A stretch of 64,000 nt of DNA from an uncultured Olleya sp. (GCA_947503885.1 CANNFD010000003.1:1-64000), one strand, 5' to 3'; positions 8,935 through 18,922 are shown, counted from the stretch's first letter. Notes: generated by a model from the sequence alone, not told the origin. Numbers and translations are program-made.

Positions 8935-9861
8935 ATGAGCAAGTTAGTAATAGTAGGTACCGTAGCATTTGACGCTATAGAAACGCCTTTTGGTAAAACC
9001 GATAAAATTCTTGGTGGAGCTGCAACATATATAGGGTTGTCTGCTGCAAATTTTAATGTAGATCAGGCAGCAGTATCTGTTGTTGGGGGAGATTTTCCTC
9101 AGGAATATTTAGATTTATTAAAAGATAGAAATGTAAATATCGAAGGAATAGAAATAGTTAAGGATGGTAAAACCTTCTTTTGGAGTGGAAAATATCACAA
9201 CGACATGAACTCTCGTGATACTTTAGCTACAGAGTTAAATGTATTAGAACATTTTAACCCTGTTGTACCACAAAATTATCGTGATGCAGAAATTGTAATG
9301 CTAGGTAACTTACACCCACTAGTGCAACTTGGTGTTTTAGACCAAATGACTAAAAAGCCAAAATTGGCTATTTTAGATACCATGAATTTTTGGATGGATA
9401 TTGCATTAGATGATTTACATAAAGTAATTAAACGTGTAGATGTAATTACTATTAATGATGAAGAGGCAAGACAATTAACTGGAGAGTACAGTTTAGTTGT
9501 TGCAGCAAGAAAGATTCATGAAATGGGTCCTAAATATGTAGTTATTAAAAAAGGAGAGCATGGTGCGTTGTTATTCCATAATGACCATATGTTTTATGCG
9601 CCTGCTTTACCTTTAGAAGAAGTCTTTGATCCAACCGGAGCTGGAGATACTTTTGCGGGTGGATTTGCTGGCTATCTAGCAAGCACTGGAGATATTAGTT
9701 TTGAAAACATGAAAAACGCTGTTATTTATGGATCAACCTTAGCCTCCTTTTGTGTAGAAAAGTTTGGAACAGAACGCATGGTTAGTCTAAAAGAAGACGA
9801 AGTCAACATTCGCTTACAAGCTTTTAAAAATCTAACACAATTTGATATAGATTTAAAATAA
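8935..9861 (+). CDS. PfkB-family carbohydrate/nucleoside kinase
   Basis: The 308-residue ribokinase-fold protein has an N-terminal 'GGAATYIGLSAANF' substrate segment and the C-terminal PfkB signature 'DPTGAGDTFAGGF', whose catalytic base is D238. The family phosphorylates sugars, nucleosides or related alcohols with ATP; the substrate cannot be read from the sequence. It is followed by a very strong terminator and then the PurF-like gene. From memory this pairing recurs in Bacteroidota, which suggests, without proof, a nucleoside or ribose-related substrate. Confidence 0.88.
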   Translation: MSKLVIVGTVAFDAIETPFGKTDKILGGAATYIGLSAANFNVDQAAVSVVGGDFPQEYLDLLKDRNVNIEGIEIVKDGKTFFWSGKYHNDMNSRDTLATELNVLEHFNPVVPQNYRDAEIVMLGNLHPLVQLGVLDQMTKKPKLAILDTMNFWMDIALDDLHKVIKRVDVITINDEEARQLTGEYSLVVAARKIHEMGPKYVVIKKGEHGALLFHNDHMFYAPALPLEEVFDPTGAGDTFAGGFAGYLASTGDISFENMKNAVIYGSTLASFCVEKFGTERMVSLKEDEVNIRLQAFKNLTQFDIDLK

Positions 9862-9897
9862 AAAAAACGCGCTCATAATTATGAGCGCGTTTTTTAT
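9862..9897. terminator. Strong intrinsic terminator
   Basis: A perfect 15-bp stem, AAAAAACGCGCTCAT / ATGAGCGCGTTTTTT, encloses loop AATT directly after the kinase stop codon. Confidence 0.92.
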
Positions 9898-9935
9898 TTT
9901 TGTTACTTTAATATATAACTCACAACACAACAACA

Positions 9936-11834
9936 ATGAGTGATGCTTTAAAACACGAGTGCGGTATTGCACTTATAAGATTACGTAAACCTTTAGAGTT
10001 TTACAAAGAAAAATATGGCAGTGCATTTTATGGTGTAAATAAAATGTATTTAATGATGGAAAAGCAACACAATCGAGGTCAAGATGGTGCTGGTTTTGCA
10101 AGTATTAAAATGGACACCAAACCTGGTGAGCGATATATAAGCAGAGTACGCTCTATCGCACAACAACCTATTCAGGATATTTTTGCTCAAATTAACGAGC
10201 GTGTTAATAAAGAATTAGCAGAACATCCAGAATATCAAGATAGTGTTGCCCTTCAAAAAAAGCATATTCCATATATTGGAGAGTTATTATTAGGTCACGT
10301 ACGTTATGGTACTTTTGGAAAAAATAGCGTAGAAAGTGTACATCCGTTTTTAAGACAAAACAATTGGATGCATCGTAATCTTATATTAGCAGGAAACTTT
10401 AACATGACTAATGTTAAAGAGCTATTTAAAAGCTTGATTGACCTTGGACAACACCCTAAAGAGTACACGGACACCATTACTATAATGGAAAAAATAGGAC
10501 ACTTTTTAGATGATGCGGTTAGTAAAATCTATAAAGACCTAAAAAAAGAAGGCTACGGTAAACACGAATGCTCTCCTTTAATTGCAGAACGTTTAAAAAT
10601 TGCAAAAATATTAAGACGAGCAGCAAAAAATTGGGATGGTGGATACGCTATGGCTGGACTAATTGGACACGGAGATGCTTTTGTACTTCGTGATCCAGCA
10701 GGGATACGTCCTGTTTACTATTATAAAGATGAAGAGATTGTTGTTGTAGCTTCAGAACGCCCTGTAATACAAACGGTTTTTAATGTAGAGTTTGATGATG
10801 TTAAAGAGTTAACCCCTGGTCATGCTTTAATCATTAAAAAATCTGGACAAGCTTCGATTAAAAAAATATTAGAGCCTTTAGAGCGTAAATCATGTAGTTT
10901 TGAACGTATTTATTTTTCTAGAGGAAGTGATGCCGAAATCTATCAAGAGCGTAAAATGTTAGGTAGATTATTGATGCCTGAAGTACTTAAAGCAATTGAT
11001 AACGACACAAAAAATAGTGTTTTCTCTTATATACCTAATACTGCAGAAACCTCATTTTTTGGAATGATTGAAACTGTTGAAGAGCATTTAAATTCTAAAA
11101 AAACCAAAGCCATTTTAGATGGTAATGGTCAATTATCTGCAGAGCAAGTAACTTCAATATTAAAAGAAAGACCTCGTATAGAAAAAATAGCGATAAAGGA
11201 TGTTAAATTAAGAACCTTTATTACTGAAGACAGTAGTCGTGACGATCTAGTTGCTCACGTTTATGATGTAACTTACGGAGTTATTAAACCTACCGACAAC
11301 CTAGTTATAATTGACGATAGTATTGTGCGCGGTACGACTTTAAAAAAGAGTATCATTAAGATGATGGATAGACTACACCCTAAAAAAATAGTAGTAGTTT
11401 CCTCTGCTCCACAAATACGTTTTCCGGATTGTTATGGTATTGACATGGCTAATCTAGAAACTTTAGTAGCTTTTAATGCTGCATTAGCTTTACTTAAAGA
11501 AAATAACAACTATGGTTTAGTTGAAGAGGTTTATCATAAATGTAAAGCACAAGAAAATTTAGAAGATAAAGATGTCAAAAATTTTGTAAACGAAATTTAC
11601 GACCAATTTACACCAGAACAGATATCTGCAAAAATATCTGAACTACTAACTGACGACTCTGTAAAAGCAGAGGTCGAAATTATTTTTCAACCAGTGGAAA
11701 ATTTACATAAAGCTATTCCTGACCATTTAGGAGATTGGTACTTTACAGGTAATTACCCAACTGTTGGAGGTAACAGAGTTGTAAACAGAGCATTTATTAA
11801 TTTTTATGAAGGTAATAAAGAACGTGCCTATTAA
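9936..11834 (+). CDS. Amidophosphoribosyltransferase-like protein (long PurF-type)
   Basis: At 632 residues it is longer than classical PurF (about 500). The N-terminal class II glutaminase nucleophile is C9 in 'KHECGIAL', implying removal of an eight-residue propeptide. 'RGQDGAGFAS', 'GHVRYGTFG' and 'RDPAGIRPV' are glutaminase motifs. The phosphoribosyltransferase loop 'VIIDDSIVRGTT' is at residues 457-468. The segment before it differs from standard PurF: 'RTFIT' is kept, but the preceding NRYVG-type segment is replaced by 'IKDVK', and there is an insertion around residues 375-415. The expected reaction is PRPP plus glutamine to phosphoribosylamine, the first purine step. It could instead be a PurF paralogue, since I cannot see whether the genome holds another purF. 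Confidence 0.85.
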   Translation: MSDALKHECGIALIRLRKPLEFYKEKYGSAFYGVNKMYLMMEKQHNRGQDGAGFASIKMDTKPGERYISRVRSIAQQPIQDIFAQINERVNKELAEHPEYQDSVALQKKHIPYIGELLLGHVRYGTFGKNSVESVHPFLRQNNWMHRNLILAGNFNMTNVKELFKSLIDLGQHPKEYTDTITIMEKIGHFLDDAVSKIYKDLKKEGYGKHECSPLIAERLKIAKILRRAAKNWDGGYAMAGLIGHGDAFVLRDPAGIRPVYYYKDEEIVVVASERPVIQTVFNVEFDDVKELTPGHALIIKKSGQASIKKILEPLERKSCSFERIYFSRGSDAEIYQERKMLGRLLMPEVLKAIDNDTKNSVFSYIPNTAETSFFGMIETVEEHLNSKKTKAILDGNGQLSAEQVTSILKERPRIEKIAIKDVKLRTFITEDSSRDDLVAHVYDVTYGVIKPTDNLVIIDDSIVRGTTLKKSIIKMMDRLHPKKIVVVSSAPQIRFPDCYGIDMANLETLVAFNAALALLKENNNYGLVEEVYHKCKAQENLEDKDVKNFVNEIYDQFTPEQISAKISELLTDDSVKAEVEIIFQPVENLHKAIPDHLGDWYFTGNYPTVGGNRVVNRAFINFYEGNKERAY

Positions 11835-11925
11835 ATTATTTAGAACAATTTTAACAAATACTCACATTTAACCGATTATTTTTACACTTTAACTATAATT
11901 TACAATAATTCAATTTAAATGTCGT

Positions 11926-11933
11926 TATATTTG
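11926..11933 (+). promoter_or_regulatory. -7 promoter box before the candidate small RNA
   Basis: TATATTTG is a perfect TAnnTTTG match 92 bases after the purF-like stop. It places a start site near 11938-11940, exactly where a structured segment begins. A -33 TTG was not found. Confidence 0.5.
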
Positions 11934-11937
11934 GGCT

Positions 11938-12009
11938 TACCATAACATAAGTAGGTTAAGTTCATGGTAGATTTGGGGCAAAAAAGGAGAACTCTCGTTC
12001 TCCTTTTTT
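11938..12009 (+). ncRNA. Candidate two-hairpin small RNA (~72 nt)
   Basis: Between the PurF-like gene and sodA there is no open reading frame, yet the segment is organised. A -7 box is followed by hairpin 1, TACCATAAC (11938-11946) pairing with GTTcATGGTA (11960-11969, one bulged C), with a 13-base loop. A GC-rich linker 'TTTGGGGC' follows, and then a textbook terminator whose stem AAAAAAGGAGAAC / GTTCTCCTTTTTT closes on TCTC. Promoter, hairpin and terminator spacing fits an independent sRNA. It could also be only the purF terminator with chance pairing. The Rfam family Flavo-1 is one named candidate to test; I have not matched it. Confidence 0.5.
11980..12009 (+). terminator. Intrinsic terminator ending the small RNA (and possibly the PurF-like transcript)
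   Basis: A 13-bp perfect stem with loop TCTC ends in a T6 run. It is A-rich on the 5' side, so it could also act on the opposite strand. Confidence 0.85.
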
Positions 12010-12051
12010 ATTTGTCCAAACTTTAGTAGAACATCCATTTTAAAACATAAA

Positions 12052-12086
12052 AAAAAGCAGATTCAAAAAAAATGAATCTGCTTTTT
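12052..12086 (-). terminator. Terminator of sodA
   Basis: The 14-bp stem AAAAAGCAGATTCA / TGAATCTGCTTTTT with a seven-base loop lies 23 bases after the sodA stop. Read on the minus strand it ends in a U-run. Confidence 0.88.
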
Positions 12087-12108
12087 AATTTTATAAACGT
12101 TTTAAAGC

Positions 12109-12717
12109 TTATTTAGCTTCTGCGTAACGTCTTTCTACTTCGTTCCAGTTAATTACATTAAAGAAAGCTTCAATATAATCTGGTCTTCTGTTCTGGTAGT
12201 TTAAATAGTAAGCATGCTCCCAAACATCTAATCCTAAGATTGGTGTTCCTTCACAAGTTACGCCTGGCATTAATGGGTTGTCTTGATTTGGTGTAGAGCA
12301 CACTTCAACCTTACCTCCTTTGTGCACACATAACCAAGCCCATCCTGAACCAAATTGTGTAGCTGCAGCTTTGCTAAATGCATCTTTAAATCCTTCAAAG
12401 CTTCCGTAAGCTGCCTCAATAGCATCTTTAAGCTCTCCAGATAAACGTCCTTTACCTTCTGGATTCATTACTTCCCAAAATAATGAGTGGTTATAAAACC
12501 CTCCACCATTATTTCTAACAGCCATATTAGTCATATCTAAATTAGATAAAATATCTTCGATAGACTTTCCTTCAAGGTCAGTACCTGCGATAGCTCCGTT
12601 TAATTTAGTTGTATAACCGTTGTGGTGCTTAGAGTGATGTATTTCCATTGTACGTGCATCAATATTTGGTTCTAATGCATCATACGCGTATTTTAATTTT
12701 GGTAATTCAAATGCCAT
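12109..12717 (-). CDS. sodA: Superoxide dismutase, Mn-type
   Basis: It dismutates superoxide to peroxide and oxygen. The 202-residue protein from '[20 protein letters not shown]' carries the four metal ligands H27, H77, D164 and H168. '[11 protein letters not shown]' and the glutamine in 'TPNQDNPLM' point to the manganese (or cambialistic) subtype, not iron. An in-frame ATG 39 bases upstream gives 13 extra residues unlike the family, and it overlaps the -7 box at 12754-12761, so the inner start is chosen. There is no signal peptide, so the protein is cytoplasmic. It is a single gene with its own terminator. Confidence 0.95.
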   Translation of the reverse strand: MAFELPKLKYAYDALEPNIDARTMEIHHSKHHNGYTTKLNGAIAGTDLEGKSIEDILSNLDMTNMAVRNNGGGFYNHSLFWEVMNPEGKGRLSGELKDAIEAAYGSFEGFKDAFSKAAATQFGSGWAWLCVHKGGKVEVCSTPNQDNPLMPGVTCEGTPILGLDVWEHAYYLNYQNRRPDYIEAFFNVINWNEVERRYAEAK

Positions 12718-12753
12718 AATTGTATGTTTTAAGTTGTTAATATTCAATAAACT

Positions 12754-12761
12754 CAAATTTA
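12754..12761 (-). promoter_or_regulatory. -7 promoter box of sodA
   Basis: The minus strand reads TAAATTTG, a perfect TAnnTTTG match, 37 bases before the chosen ATG. It overlaps the upstream alternative ATG and therefore decides the start. Nothing else was recognised in the 193-base spacer to the AddA-like gene. Confidence 0.5.
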
Positions 12762-12910
12762 AGCATTAAAGCCTTCAATAGAAAACATTTAGTCAACGTA
12801 TTGCTTGTTTTTAATAATATTTTAACATCAATATTTAATTATTGAAGATTGTATTAAAATAAATTTAGCAACCATAATATTGTTATTATCTTGTCTAAAA
12901 TTTAAACTTA

Positions 12911-15900
12911 ATGTTAGAAACAGCTCCTTTTAAAGTTTATGATGCTTCAGCAGGAAGCGGTAAGACCTTTGCGTTGGTCAAGGAGTATTTAAAGCTGCTT
13001 TTTACTTCAAAATATAATGATGGTTTTAAACAAATCTTAGCTATAACATTTACCAATAAAGCAGTTGGCGAAATGAAAACTAGGATTTTAGACTCCTTAA
13101 AAGAGTTTCCGCACAAAGACAGTAGTATGTTTTTAGCCATTACTGAAGAGCTTGATTTAGAACCTGAGTATGTTAGAAAAAAATCAATCGCTTTATTAAA
13201 CACAATCATGCATAATTATGCAGCTTTTGACATCTCGACAATAGATGGGTTTAATCATAAGTTAATTAGAACCTTTGCACACGATTTAAAAATACCAATA
13301 AATTTTGAAGTCGAGCTTGACACGCCATCATTACTTAACCAAGCTGTTGATAGCTTGATTGCAAAAGCAGGAACCGACAAAAAACTAACTAAGGTTTTAA
13401 TAGATTTTGCTATTGAAAAAGCGGACGATGACAAAAGCTGGGATGTATCAAGAGACTTTAATAGTATTGCAAAACTATTAATAAATGATAATGATTTACA
13501 ACATTTAGAAAGTATAAAACATAAAACATTAGAGGACTTTAGCACTTTAAAATCTAAGCTAAGAAAACAAGTTATAGCTGAAGAAACTGTAATTATAAAA
13601 TTAGCTAACTCTCTTTTATCTGTATTTGAATCTAATGGATTGGACCAAAAAAGCTTTTCTAGAGGTACGCTGTTTAATCATTTTGTGAAAGTTTCGAATT
13701 TAAATTTTTATAAAATCTACGAAAACAAACTAGCTACTAACATTGCTGAAGGCGAAGTGTACACAAAGACTTTAGATTCCGCGAAAGCGCAAATAATAGA
13801 TCAATTATTACCAGAAATTGAAAAAGTTTATCATAAAATAAAAGAAAACGTTACAAGTTTAAAATTTACAAAAGCAGTCTACAAAAACATTACACCTTTA
13901 TCTGTATTAAATGCTATAAACAAAGAATTAACCACTATAAAAGAAGACGAAAACAAGTTGTTAATTTCAGAGTTTAACACTTTAATAAGTAAGGAAATAA
14001 AAAACCAACCAACACCTTTTATTTACGAGCGTTTAGGCGAAAAATTTAGACATTATTTTATTGACGAGTTTCAGGACACTTCCGTTATGCAATGGGAAAA
14101 TTTAATCCCATTAATAGAAAACACTCTAACAGGTCAAAATTTAAAAGGAGAGCAAGGGACCGCAATGTTAGTCGGGGATGCTAAACAGGCTATTTACCGT
14201 TGGAGAGGTGGAAAAGCAGAACAGTTTTTAGGGCTTACAAAAGATGATAATCCTTTTCCAATTAAAAAAGAAGTTGTCCGATTAGAGCATAATTATAGAA
14301 GTTTTAAAAATGTAATTCAGTTTAATAATCAGTTTTTTGATTTCTTATCCCAAAACAGTTTTAGTAGCACGGATTACTCTGATTTATACAAAAAAGCAAA
14401 TCAAAACCCTTTTTTAAAACAAGAAGGCTACGTAAATTTAAAGTTTTTAGACTTAAAGAAAGAAGATGATATTAAAGAGGGCTTTCCAGAAACCGTTTTT
14501 GAAACCATAAACCAATGTCTAGCTAATGGCTACAACCTAAAAGATATCTGTGTTCTTGTTAGAAAGAAAAAAGAAGGAGTTGCTATTGCAGAGTTTTTAA
14601 GCGAAAAAGGAGTTAAAATAACTTCTTCCGAGACCATGTTAATTAATAACTCTGAACAGGTACGTTTGGTTGTTAATATTTTAAAATTATTAATTAACCC
14701 TAATAATTTAGAGGTCAGGATTAACATCTTAGATTATTTAGCAAACGCTAATAACATAAAGGATAAACATAGTTATTTTAAAGCCAATCTTAACTTACCT
14801 TTAGAAGCCTTTTTTGAAAGTTTCAAGCAATTTTCTGTGTTTTGCGATCCTTCAGAATTAGTTCAACTAGCATTATATGATTTAGCAGAAAGCTTAGTTA
14901 GAAGTTTTAAAATGACAACATCATCTAATGCTTACGTTCAATATTTTTTAGACATTGTTTTAGAGTTCTCTCAGAAACAAATATCAGACATTCCAAGTTT
15001 TATAGAGTATTACGACACTAAAAAAGATAGCTTAAATATTGTGTCACCCAATAATCAAAATGCAGTACAAATAATGACCATACATAAGTCTAAAGGACTA
15101 GAGTTTCCGGTGGTTATTTTTCCTTATGCCCATTTAGATATTTACCGAGAGATTGAACCAAAAGAATGGTTTCCGGTGGATGAAAACCAGTTTAATGGTT
15201 TTACCAAAACACTACTAAATTTTAATAAAGATTTTGAAGATTTTGGAGATACCGGTAAAGCTATTTACAACAAACATAGGTCAGAGCAGGAATTAGACAA
15301 TATTAACTTATTATATGTTGCACTAACTAGACCTATAGAGCAACTATACATTATTTCTAAAAAAGAAAATCCAAAAAAAGAACTAATAACATATAACACT
15401 TATTCAGGGTTATTTATAAATTACTTAATGCAAATTGGGCTTTGGACTGAAGCACAATTAGAGTATAGTTTTGGAAACTTTAAACGTGAATCAGTAGATG
15501 AAGAAAAGGTTGAAAACACACAAATAACGGAACAGTTTATTAGTGTCTCGAAACTAGATCATAATATTAAAATAATCACTAAATCTGGTTATTTATGGGA
15601 TACAGAGCAAGAAAACGCTATTGAAAAAGGAAATCTTATCCATGACATCATGGCTGAAATAGAAACTAAAAAAGACATAGACGCTGTAATTACTAACTAT
15701 ACAAATGCTGGAACTATAAATCAAAAGCAAGCAGTCATCCTATCAGAAACAATTGATAAAATAATTAGCACACCTGAGATTAATCCTTATTTTACCAATG
15801 ACTATGTAATATACAATGAGCGTGATATAATATCAAAATCAGGAGCAATTATTAGACCAGATCGCTTAGCTATAAAAGATAACCAGGCTATTATTATAGA

Positions 15901-16039
15901 TTACAAAACGGGATTACCAAACCCTAAGTACCAACAACAATTAGAAGCATATTCAGACATATTAAAAGAGATGAATTTTATCGTAAAAAAGAAGATTCTA
16001 ATTTATGTCAATGACACTATAAAAATTGTGACTTATTAA
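12911..16039 (+). CDS. UvrD/Rep-type helicase-nuclease, AddA/RecB-like
   Basis: The 1042-residue superfamily 1A helicase has Walker A 'ASAGSGKTF' at residues 12-20, 'TFTNKAVGEMK' (motif Ia), 'IDEFQDTSVMQW' near residue 384 (Walker B), 'GDAKQAIYRWRGG' near 421 (motif III) and 'MTIHKSKGLEFPVV' (motif V). A C-terminal RecB-type nuclease follows with 'GNLIHDIMAEI' and the catalytic 'IIDYKTG' near residue 995. It should resect double-strand breaks to prepare RecA-dependent repair and can degrade foreign linear DNA. The probable partner, the AddB-like protein at 18923, is separated from it by kbl and an ompA gene. It lies 63 bases before kbl with no clear terminator. Confidence 0.9.
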   Translation: MLETAPFKVYDASAGSGKTFALVKEYLKLLFTSKYNDGFKQILAITFTNKAVGEMKTRILDSLKEFPHKDSSMFLAITEELDLEPEYVRKKSIALLNTIMHNYAAFDISTIDGFNHKLIRTFAHDLKIPINFEVELDTPSLLNQAVDSLIAKAGTDKKLTKVLIDFAIEKADDDKSWDVSRDFNSIAKLLINDNDLQHLESIKHKTLEDFSTLKSKLRKQVIAEETVIIKLANSLLSVFESNGLDQKSFSRGTLFNHFVKVSNLNFYKIYENKLATNIAEGEVYTKTLDSAKAQIIDQLLPEIEKVYHKIKENVTSLKFTKAVYKNITPLSVLNAINKELTTIKEDENKLLISEFNTLISKEIKNQPTPFIYERLGEKFRHYFIDEFQDTSVMQWENLIPLIENTLTGQNLKGEQGTAMLVGDAKQAIYRWRGGKAEQFLGLTKDDNPFPIKKEVVRLEHNYRSFKNVIQFNNQFFDFLSQNSFSSTDYSDLYKKANQNPFLKQEGYVNLKFLDLKKEDDIKEGFPETVFETINQCLANGYNLKDICVLVRKKKEGVAIAEFLSEKGVKITSSETMLINNSEQVRLVVNILKLLINPNNLEVRINILDYLANANNIKDKHSYFKANLNLPLEAFFESFKQFSVFCDPSELVQLALYDLAESLVRSFKMTTSSNAYVQYFLDIVLEFSQKQISDIPSFIEYYDTKKDSLNIVSPNNQNAVQIMTIHKSKGLEFPVVIFPYAHLDIYREIEPKEWFPVDENQFNGFTKTLLNFNKDFEDFGDTGKAIYNKHRSEQELDNINLLYVALTRPIEQLYIISKKENPKKELITYNTYSGLFINYLMQIGLWTEAQLEYSFGNFKRESVDEEKVENTQITEQFISVSKLDHNIKIITKSGYLWDTEQENAIEKGNLIHDIMAEIETKKDIDAVITNYTNAGTINQKQAVILSETIDKIISTPEINPYFTNDYVIYNERDIISKSGAIIRPDRLAIKDNQAIIIDYKTGLPNPKYQQQLEAYSDILKEMNFIVKKKILIYVNDTIKIVTY

Positions 16040-16080
16040 TAAAGAACAGCTTTAATAAGTCGCTTACACAAAAACATTAC

Positions 16081-16088
16081 TAAATTTG
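16081..16088 (+). promoter_or_regulatory. -7 promoter box of kbl
   Basis: TAAATTTG matches the TAnnTTTG consensus and ends 14 bases before the ATG. No -33 element is clear. Confidence 0.4.
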
Positions 16089-16102
16089 TAAAAAACACAA
16101 TT

Positions 16103-17296
16103 ATGTACAGTACAATAAAACAACACTTACAAAAAGAAATACAAGACATAAAAGACAATGGTCTTTTTAAAGAAGAACGCATTATAACCTCTGCTCAAGG
16201 GGCAGAAATAACATTAAACACCGGAGAAAGTGTTTTAAACTTTTGCGCAAATAACTATTTAGGATTATCCTCTCACCCAGAGGTTATTAAAGCAGCGCAA
16301 GACACCATGGACACTCATGGTTTTGGGATGTCATCTGTTAGATTTATTTGTGGTACACAAGACATACACAAAACATTGGAGCAGAAAATTGCAGATTTTT
16401 ATGGTACAGAGGACACCATTTTATACGCTGCAGCTTTTGATGCTAATGGAGGTGTTTTTGAACCTCTATTAGGAAAAGAAGATGCGATAATATCAGACTC
16501 ATTAAATCACGCTTCAATTATTGATGGTGTTAGACTATGTAAAGCTGCACGATACCGTTATAAAAATAATGATATGGCAGATTTAGAGCAACAACTTATT
16601 GATGCTAATAAAAACGGGGCTCGATTTAAAATTATTGTCACAGATGGTGTCTTCTCGATGGATGGTTTAGTTGCCCCATTAGACAAAATTTGTGATTTAG
16701 CAGATAAATATGATGCTATGGTAATGATTGACGAGTGTCACGCTACTGGTTTTATTGGAGAAACTGGTAGAGGTACATTAGAAGAAAAAGGAGTAATGGA
16801 TAGAATAGACATTATTACCGGTACATTAGGTAAAGCGCTAGGTGGTGCAATGGGTGGTTATACTACTGGTAAAAAAGAAATTATCGAAATGTTACGTCAA
16901 CGATCAAGACCATATTTGTTTTCAAACTCTTTAGCTCCTGCTATTGTTGGTGCTTCAATAAAAGTGTTTGATATGTTAGCCAATGACAATTCATTACGTG
17001 ATAAGTTAGAAGAAAACACTAAGTTTTTTAAAAAAGAAATGAAAGCTGCTGGCTTTGATATTATAGATGGTGACTCTGCAATTGTACCAGTTATGCTTTA
17101 CGACGCTAAATTATCACAGACTATGGCTAATATGCTATTAAAAGAAGGGATCTATGTTATTGGATTTTTCTTTCCGGTAGTACCTAAAGATAAAGCAAGA
17201 ATTAGAGTGCAATTATCCGCAGCACATACTAAGGAGCATCTACAAAAAGCAGTAGACGCATTTATTAAAGTAGGTAAAACTTTAGAAATTATTTAG
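16103..17296 (+). CDS. kbl: Glycine C-acetyltransferase (2-amino-3-ketobutyrate CoA ligase)
   Basis: This PLP enzyme of the alpha-oxoamine synthase family cleaves 2-amino-3-ketobutyrate with CoA to glycine and acetyl-CoA in threonine breakdown. At 397 residues it is full length. The Schiff-base lysine is K244 in '[14 protein letters not shown]'; '[10 protein letters not shown]' holds the aspartate that contacts the PLP ring nitrogen. Close relatives (BioF, HemA, serine palmitoyltransferase) share the fold, but the '[15 protein letters not shown]' and '[18 protein letters not shown]' segments are characteristic of Kbl. No threonine dehydrogenase gene lies in this window. Confidence 0.93.
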   Translation: MYSTIKQHLQKEIQDIKDNGLFKEERIITSAQGAEITLNTGESVLNFCANNYLGLSSHPEVIKAAQDTMDTHGFGMSSVRFICGTQDIHKTLEQKIADFYGTEDTILYAAAFDANGGVFEPLLGKEDAIISDSLNHASIIDGVRLCKAARYRYKNNDMADLEQQLIDANKNGARFKIIVTDGVFSMDGLVAPLDKICDLADKYDAMVMIDECHATGFIGETGRGTLEEKGVMDRIDIITGTLGKALGGAMGGYTTGKKEIIEMLRQRSRPYLFSNSLAPAIVGASIKVFDMLANDNSLRDKLEENTKFFKKEMKAAGFDIIDGDSAIVPVMLYDAKLSQTMANMLLKEGIYVIGFFFPVVPKDKARIRVQLSAAHTKEHLQKAVDAFIKVGKTLEII

Positions 17297-17344
17297 AAAC
17301 GATATATAATACTGATACAAAAGCACTAATAATCAATATTTTTA

Positions 17345-17352
17345 TATATTTG
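17345..17352 (+). promoter_or_regulatory. -7 promoter box of the ompA gene
   Basis: TATATTTG is a perfect match to TAnnTTTG, 68 bases before the ATG, so the message would have an A/T-rich leader of about 60 bases. A long unstructured leader fits an abundant outer-membrane protein. Confidence 0.45.
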
Positions 17353-17420
17353 TCTTTGTTAATAATATATAACAACTTATTTTTGCTTTTAAATTAACAC
17401 TTAAAATTAAATTTTTGAAT

Positions 17421-18854
17421 ATGAAAAATCTTAGCAGATTATTGTTCACAATGTTACTACTTTCAAGTTTAGGTAACGTTATGGCGCAAGACCAAAACAA
17501 CCCATGGGCTATTAACTTCGGTGTAAACGCTGTAGATGTTTTTCCTGTAGGTGAAAACGCTCCTCAAGGAGATTATTTCCAAGAATTCTTTAACGCTACT
17601 GACCACTGGAGTATTTTACCATCTTTATCTACAGTTTCTGTATCTAAGTATGTTGGTGACAACTTTTCAGTTCAAGCTGGAGGTTCTATAAATACAATCA
17701 CTAAATGGGGACAAGATAGTACTAGTGAAAGCTTACGTGTTAACGATTTAGCTTACTATGCTATTGATGGTAATGTAAGATACCACTTAGGTGAGTTAGT
17801 TGGATCTAAAAAATTAGACCCAGCAATCGGAATTGGTGGTGGATACACTTGGATTGAAGAAGGTGCATACAATACTTACTCTACTGTTGCAGGTTCTAAC
17901 AATGCTGTTGGTGCTGGTACAGTTAATGCTTCTTTAGGATTAACATACTGGTTTTCTGATAATATTGGTTTATTTGTTGAGTCTAAATATAAGCACTCTT
18001 TTGAAGACTACTTAACTAAGCATTTCCAACATTCAGCTGGTTTAGCAATTAAATTTGGTGGAACTGATACTGATGGTGATGGAATATATGACAAAGATGA
18101 TGCTTGTCCTGATACTTTTGGATTAGAAGCATTTAACGGTTGTCCAGATTCTGATGGTGATGGAATCGAAGATTCTAAAGATACTTGTCCAAACGAAGCT
18201 GGTTTACCAGAATTTAACGGATGTCCAGATTCTGATGGTGATGGTGTTCCAGATAACTTAGACGAATGTCCTCAAGTTAAAGGATTAAAAACTTTAAAAG
18301 GTTGTCCAGATGCTGATGGTGACGGAGTTGCTGACGCTAAAGATAAATGTCCTAATGAAGCTGGTCCAGCTGCAAACCAAGGATGTCCTTGGCCAGATAC
18401 TGATGGTGACGGTGTATTAGACAAAGATGATAACTGTCCTGATGAAGTTGGTACTGTTGCAAACAATGGTTGCCCAGAAGCTCCTGCTGTTCCAGACCAA
18501 GTTGTATTAGATCAGTTAAATAGCTATGCTAAAACTATCTTATTTGATACTGGTAAATCAAGCTTCAGAAAAGAAACTTTACCTGTATTACAATCAATTA
18601 CAGCTATCTTAAAAGAGTACCCTGGTGCTAACTTTACAATTGAAGGTCATACTGATAGTGTTGGAAGCAAAACTTCTAACCAAGTATTATCTGACGCTAG
18701 AGCTAACGCTGTAATGGCTTTCTTAATCGAAAACGGAATTGATTCTGAAAGATTAAATGCTTACGGTTTTGGTGAAGATTACCCAATCGACAGTAACAAA
18801 ACAAGAGCTGGTAGATTTAACAACAGACGTGTTGAAGTAAAACTTAAAAAATAA
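17421..18854 (+). CDS. OmpA-family outer-membrane protein with thrombospondin type-3 repeats
   Basis: The 477-residue protein starts with a signal peptide ('[19 protein letters not shown]' then 'VMA', cleavage before QDQ). An N-terminal beta-barrel of about 190 residues follows, then five calcium-binding thrombospondin type-3 repeats (about residues 214-353, units of the form '[15 protein letters not shown]'), and a C-terminal OmpA peptidoglycan-binding domain ('[11 protein letters not shown]' to '[11 protein letters not shown]'). It anchors the outer membrane to peptidoglycan and is probably one of the main outer-membrane proteins. Codon choice (GGT, GAT and TTA favoured) looks like that of a highly expressed gene. 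A TTG two codons upstream is not needed as a start. Confidence 0.92.
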   Translation: MKNLSRLLFTMLLLSSLGNVMAQDQNNPWAINFGVNAVDVFPVGENAPQGDYFQEFFNATDHWSILPSLSTVSVSKYVGDNFSVQAGGSINTITKWGQDSTSESLRVNDLAYYAIDGNVRYHLGELVGSKKLDPAIGIGGGYTWIEEGAYNTYSTVAGSNNAVGAGTVNASLGLTYWFSDNIGLFVESKYKHSFEDYLTKHFQHSAGLAIKFGGTDTDGDGIYDKDDACPDTFGLEAFNGCPDSDGDGIEDSKDTCPNEAGLPEFNGCPDSDGDGVPDNLDECPQVKGLKTLKGCPDADGDGVADAKDKCPNEAGPAANQGCPWPDTDGDGVLDKDDNCPDEVGTVANNGCPEAPAVPDQVVLDQLNSYAKTILFDTGKSSFRKETLPVLQSITAILKEYPGANFTIEGHTDSVGSKTSNQVLSDARANAVMAFLIENGIDSERLNAYGFGEDYPIDSNKTRAGRFNNRRVEVKLKK

Positions 18855-18880
18855 GTTTTAACAAACATTAAATTTTATAG

Positions 18881-18912
18881 AAAAACGCTTCGGGAAACCG
18901 AAGCGTTTTTTA
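18881..18912 (+). terminator. Strong terminator of the ompA gene
   Basis: The 13-bp stem AAAAACGCTTCGG / CCGAAGCGTTTTT is closed by a GAAA tetraloop (GNRA class) and ends in a T-run. Confidence 0.92.
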
Positions 18913-18922
18913 CTTTTATATA

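Noticed and set aside
12757-12910. Small gene or RNA between sodA and the AddA-like gene
   Set aside because: Only the sodA -7 box could be supported; no frame, hairpin or repeat of note.
17415-17420. TTG start for the OmpA porin
   Set aside because: An ATG two codons later begins a perfect signal peptide; nothing supports the TTG.
18272-18466. A minus-strand open frame across the thrombospondin-repeat part of ompA
   Set aside because: Its Ser/Pro/Thr-rich product is the complement of the Asp/Gly repeat codons; it is a shadow of the repeat, with no start signal.
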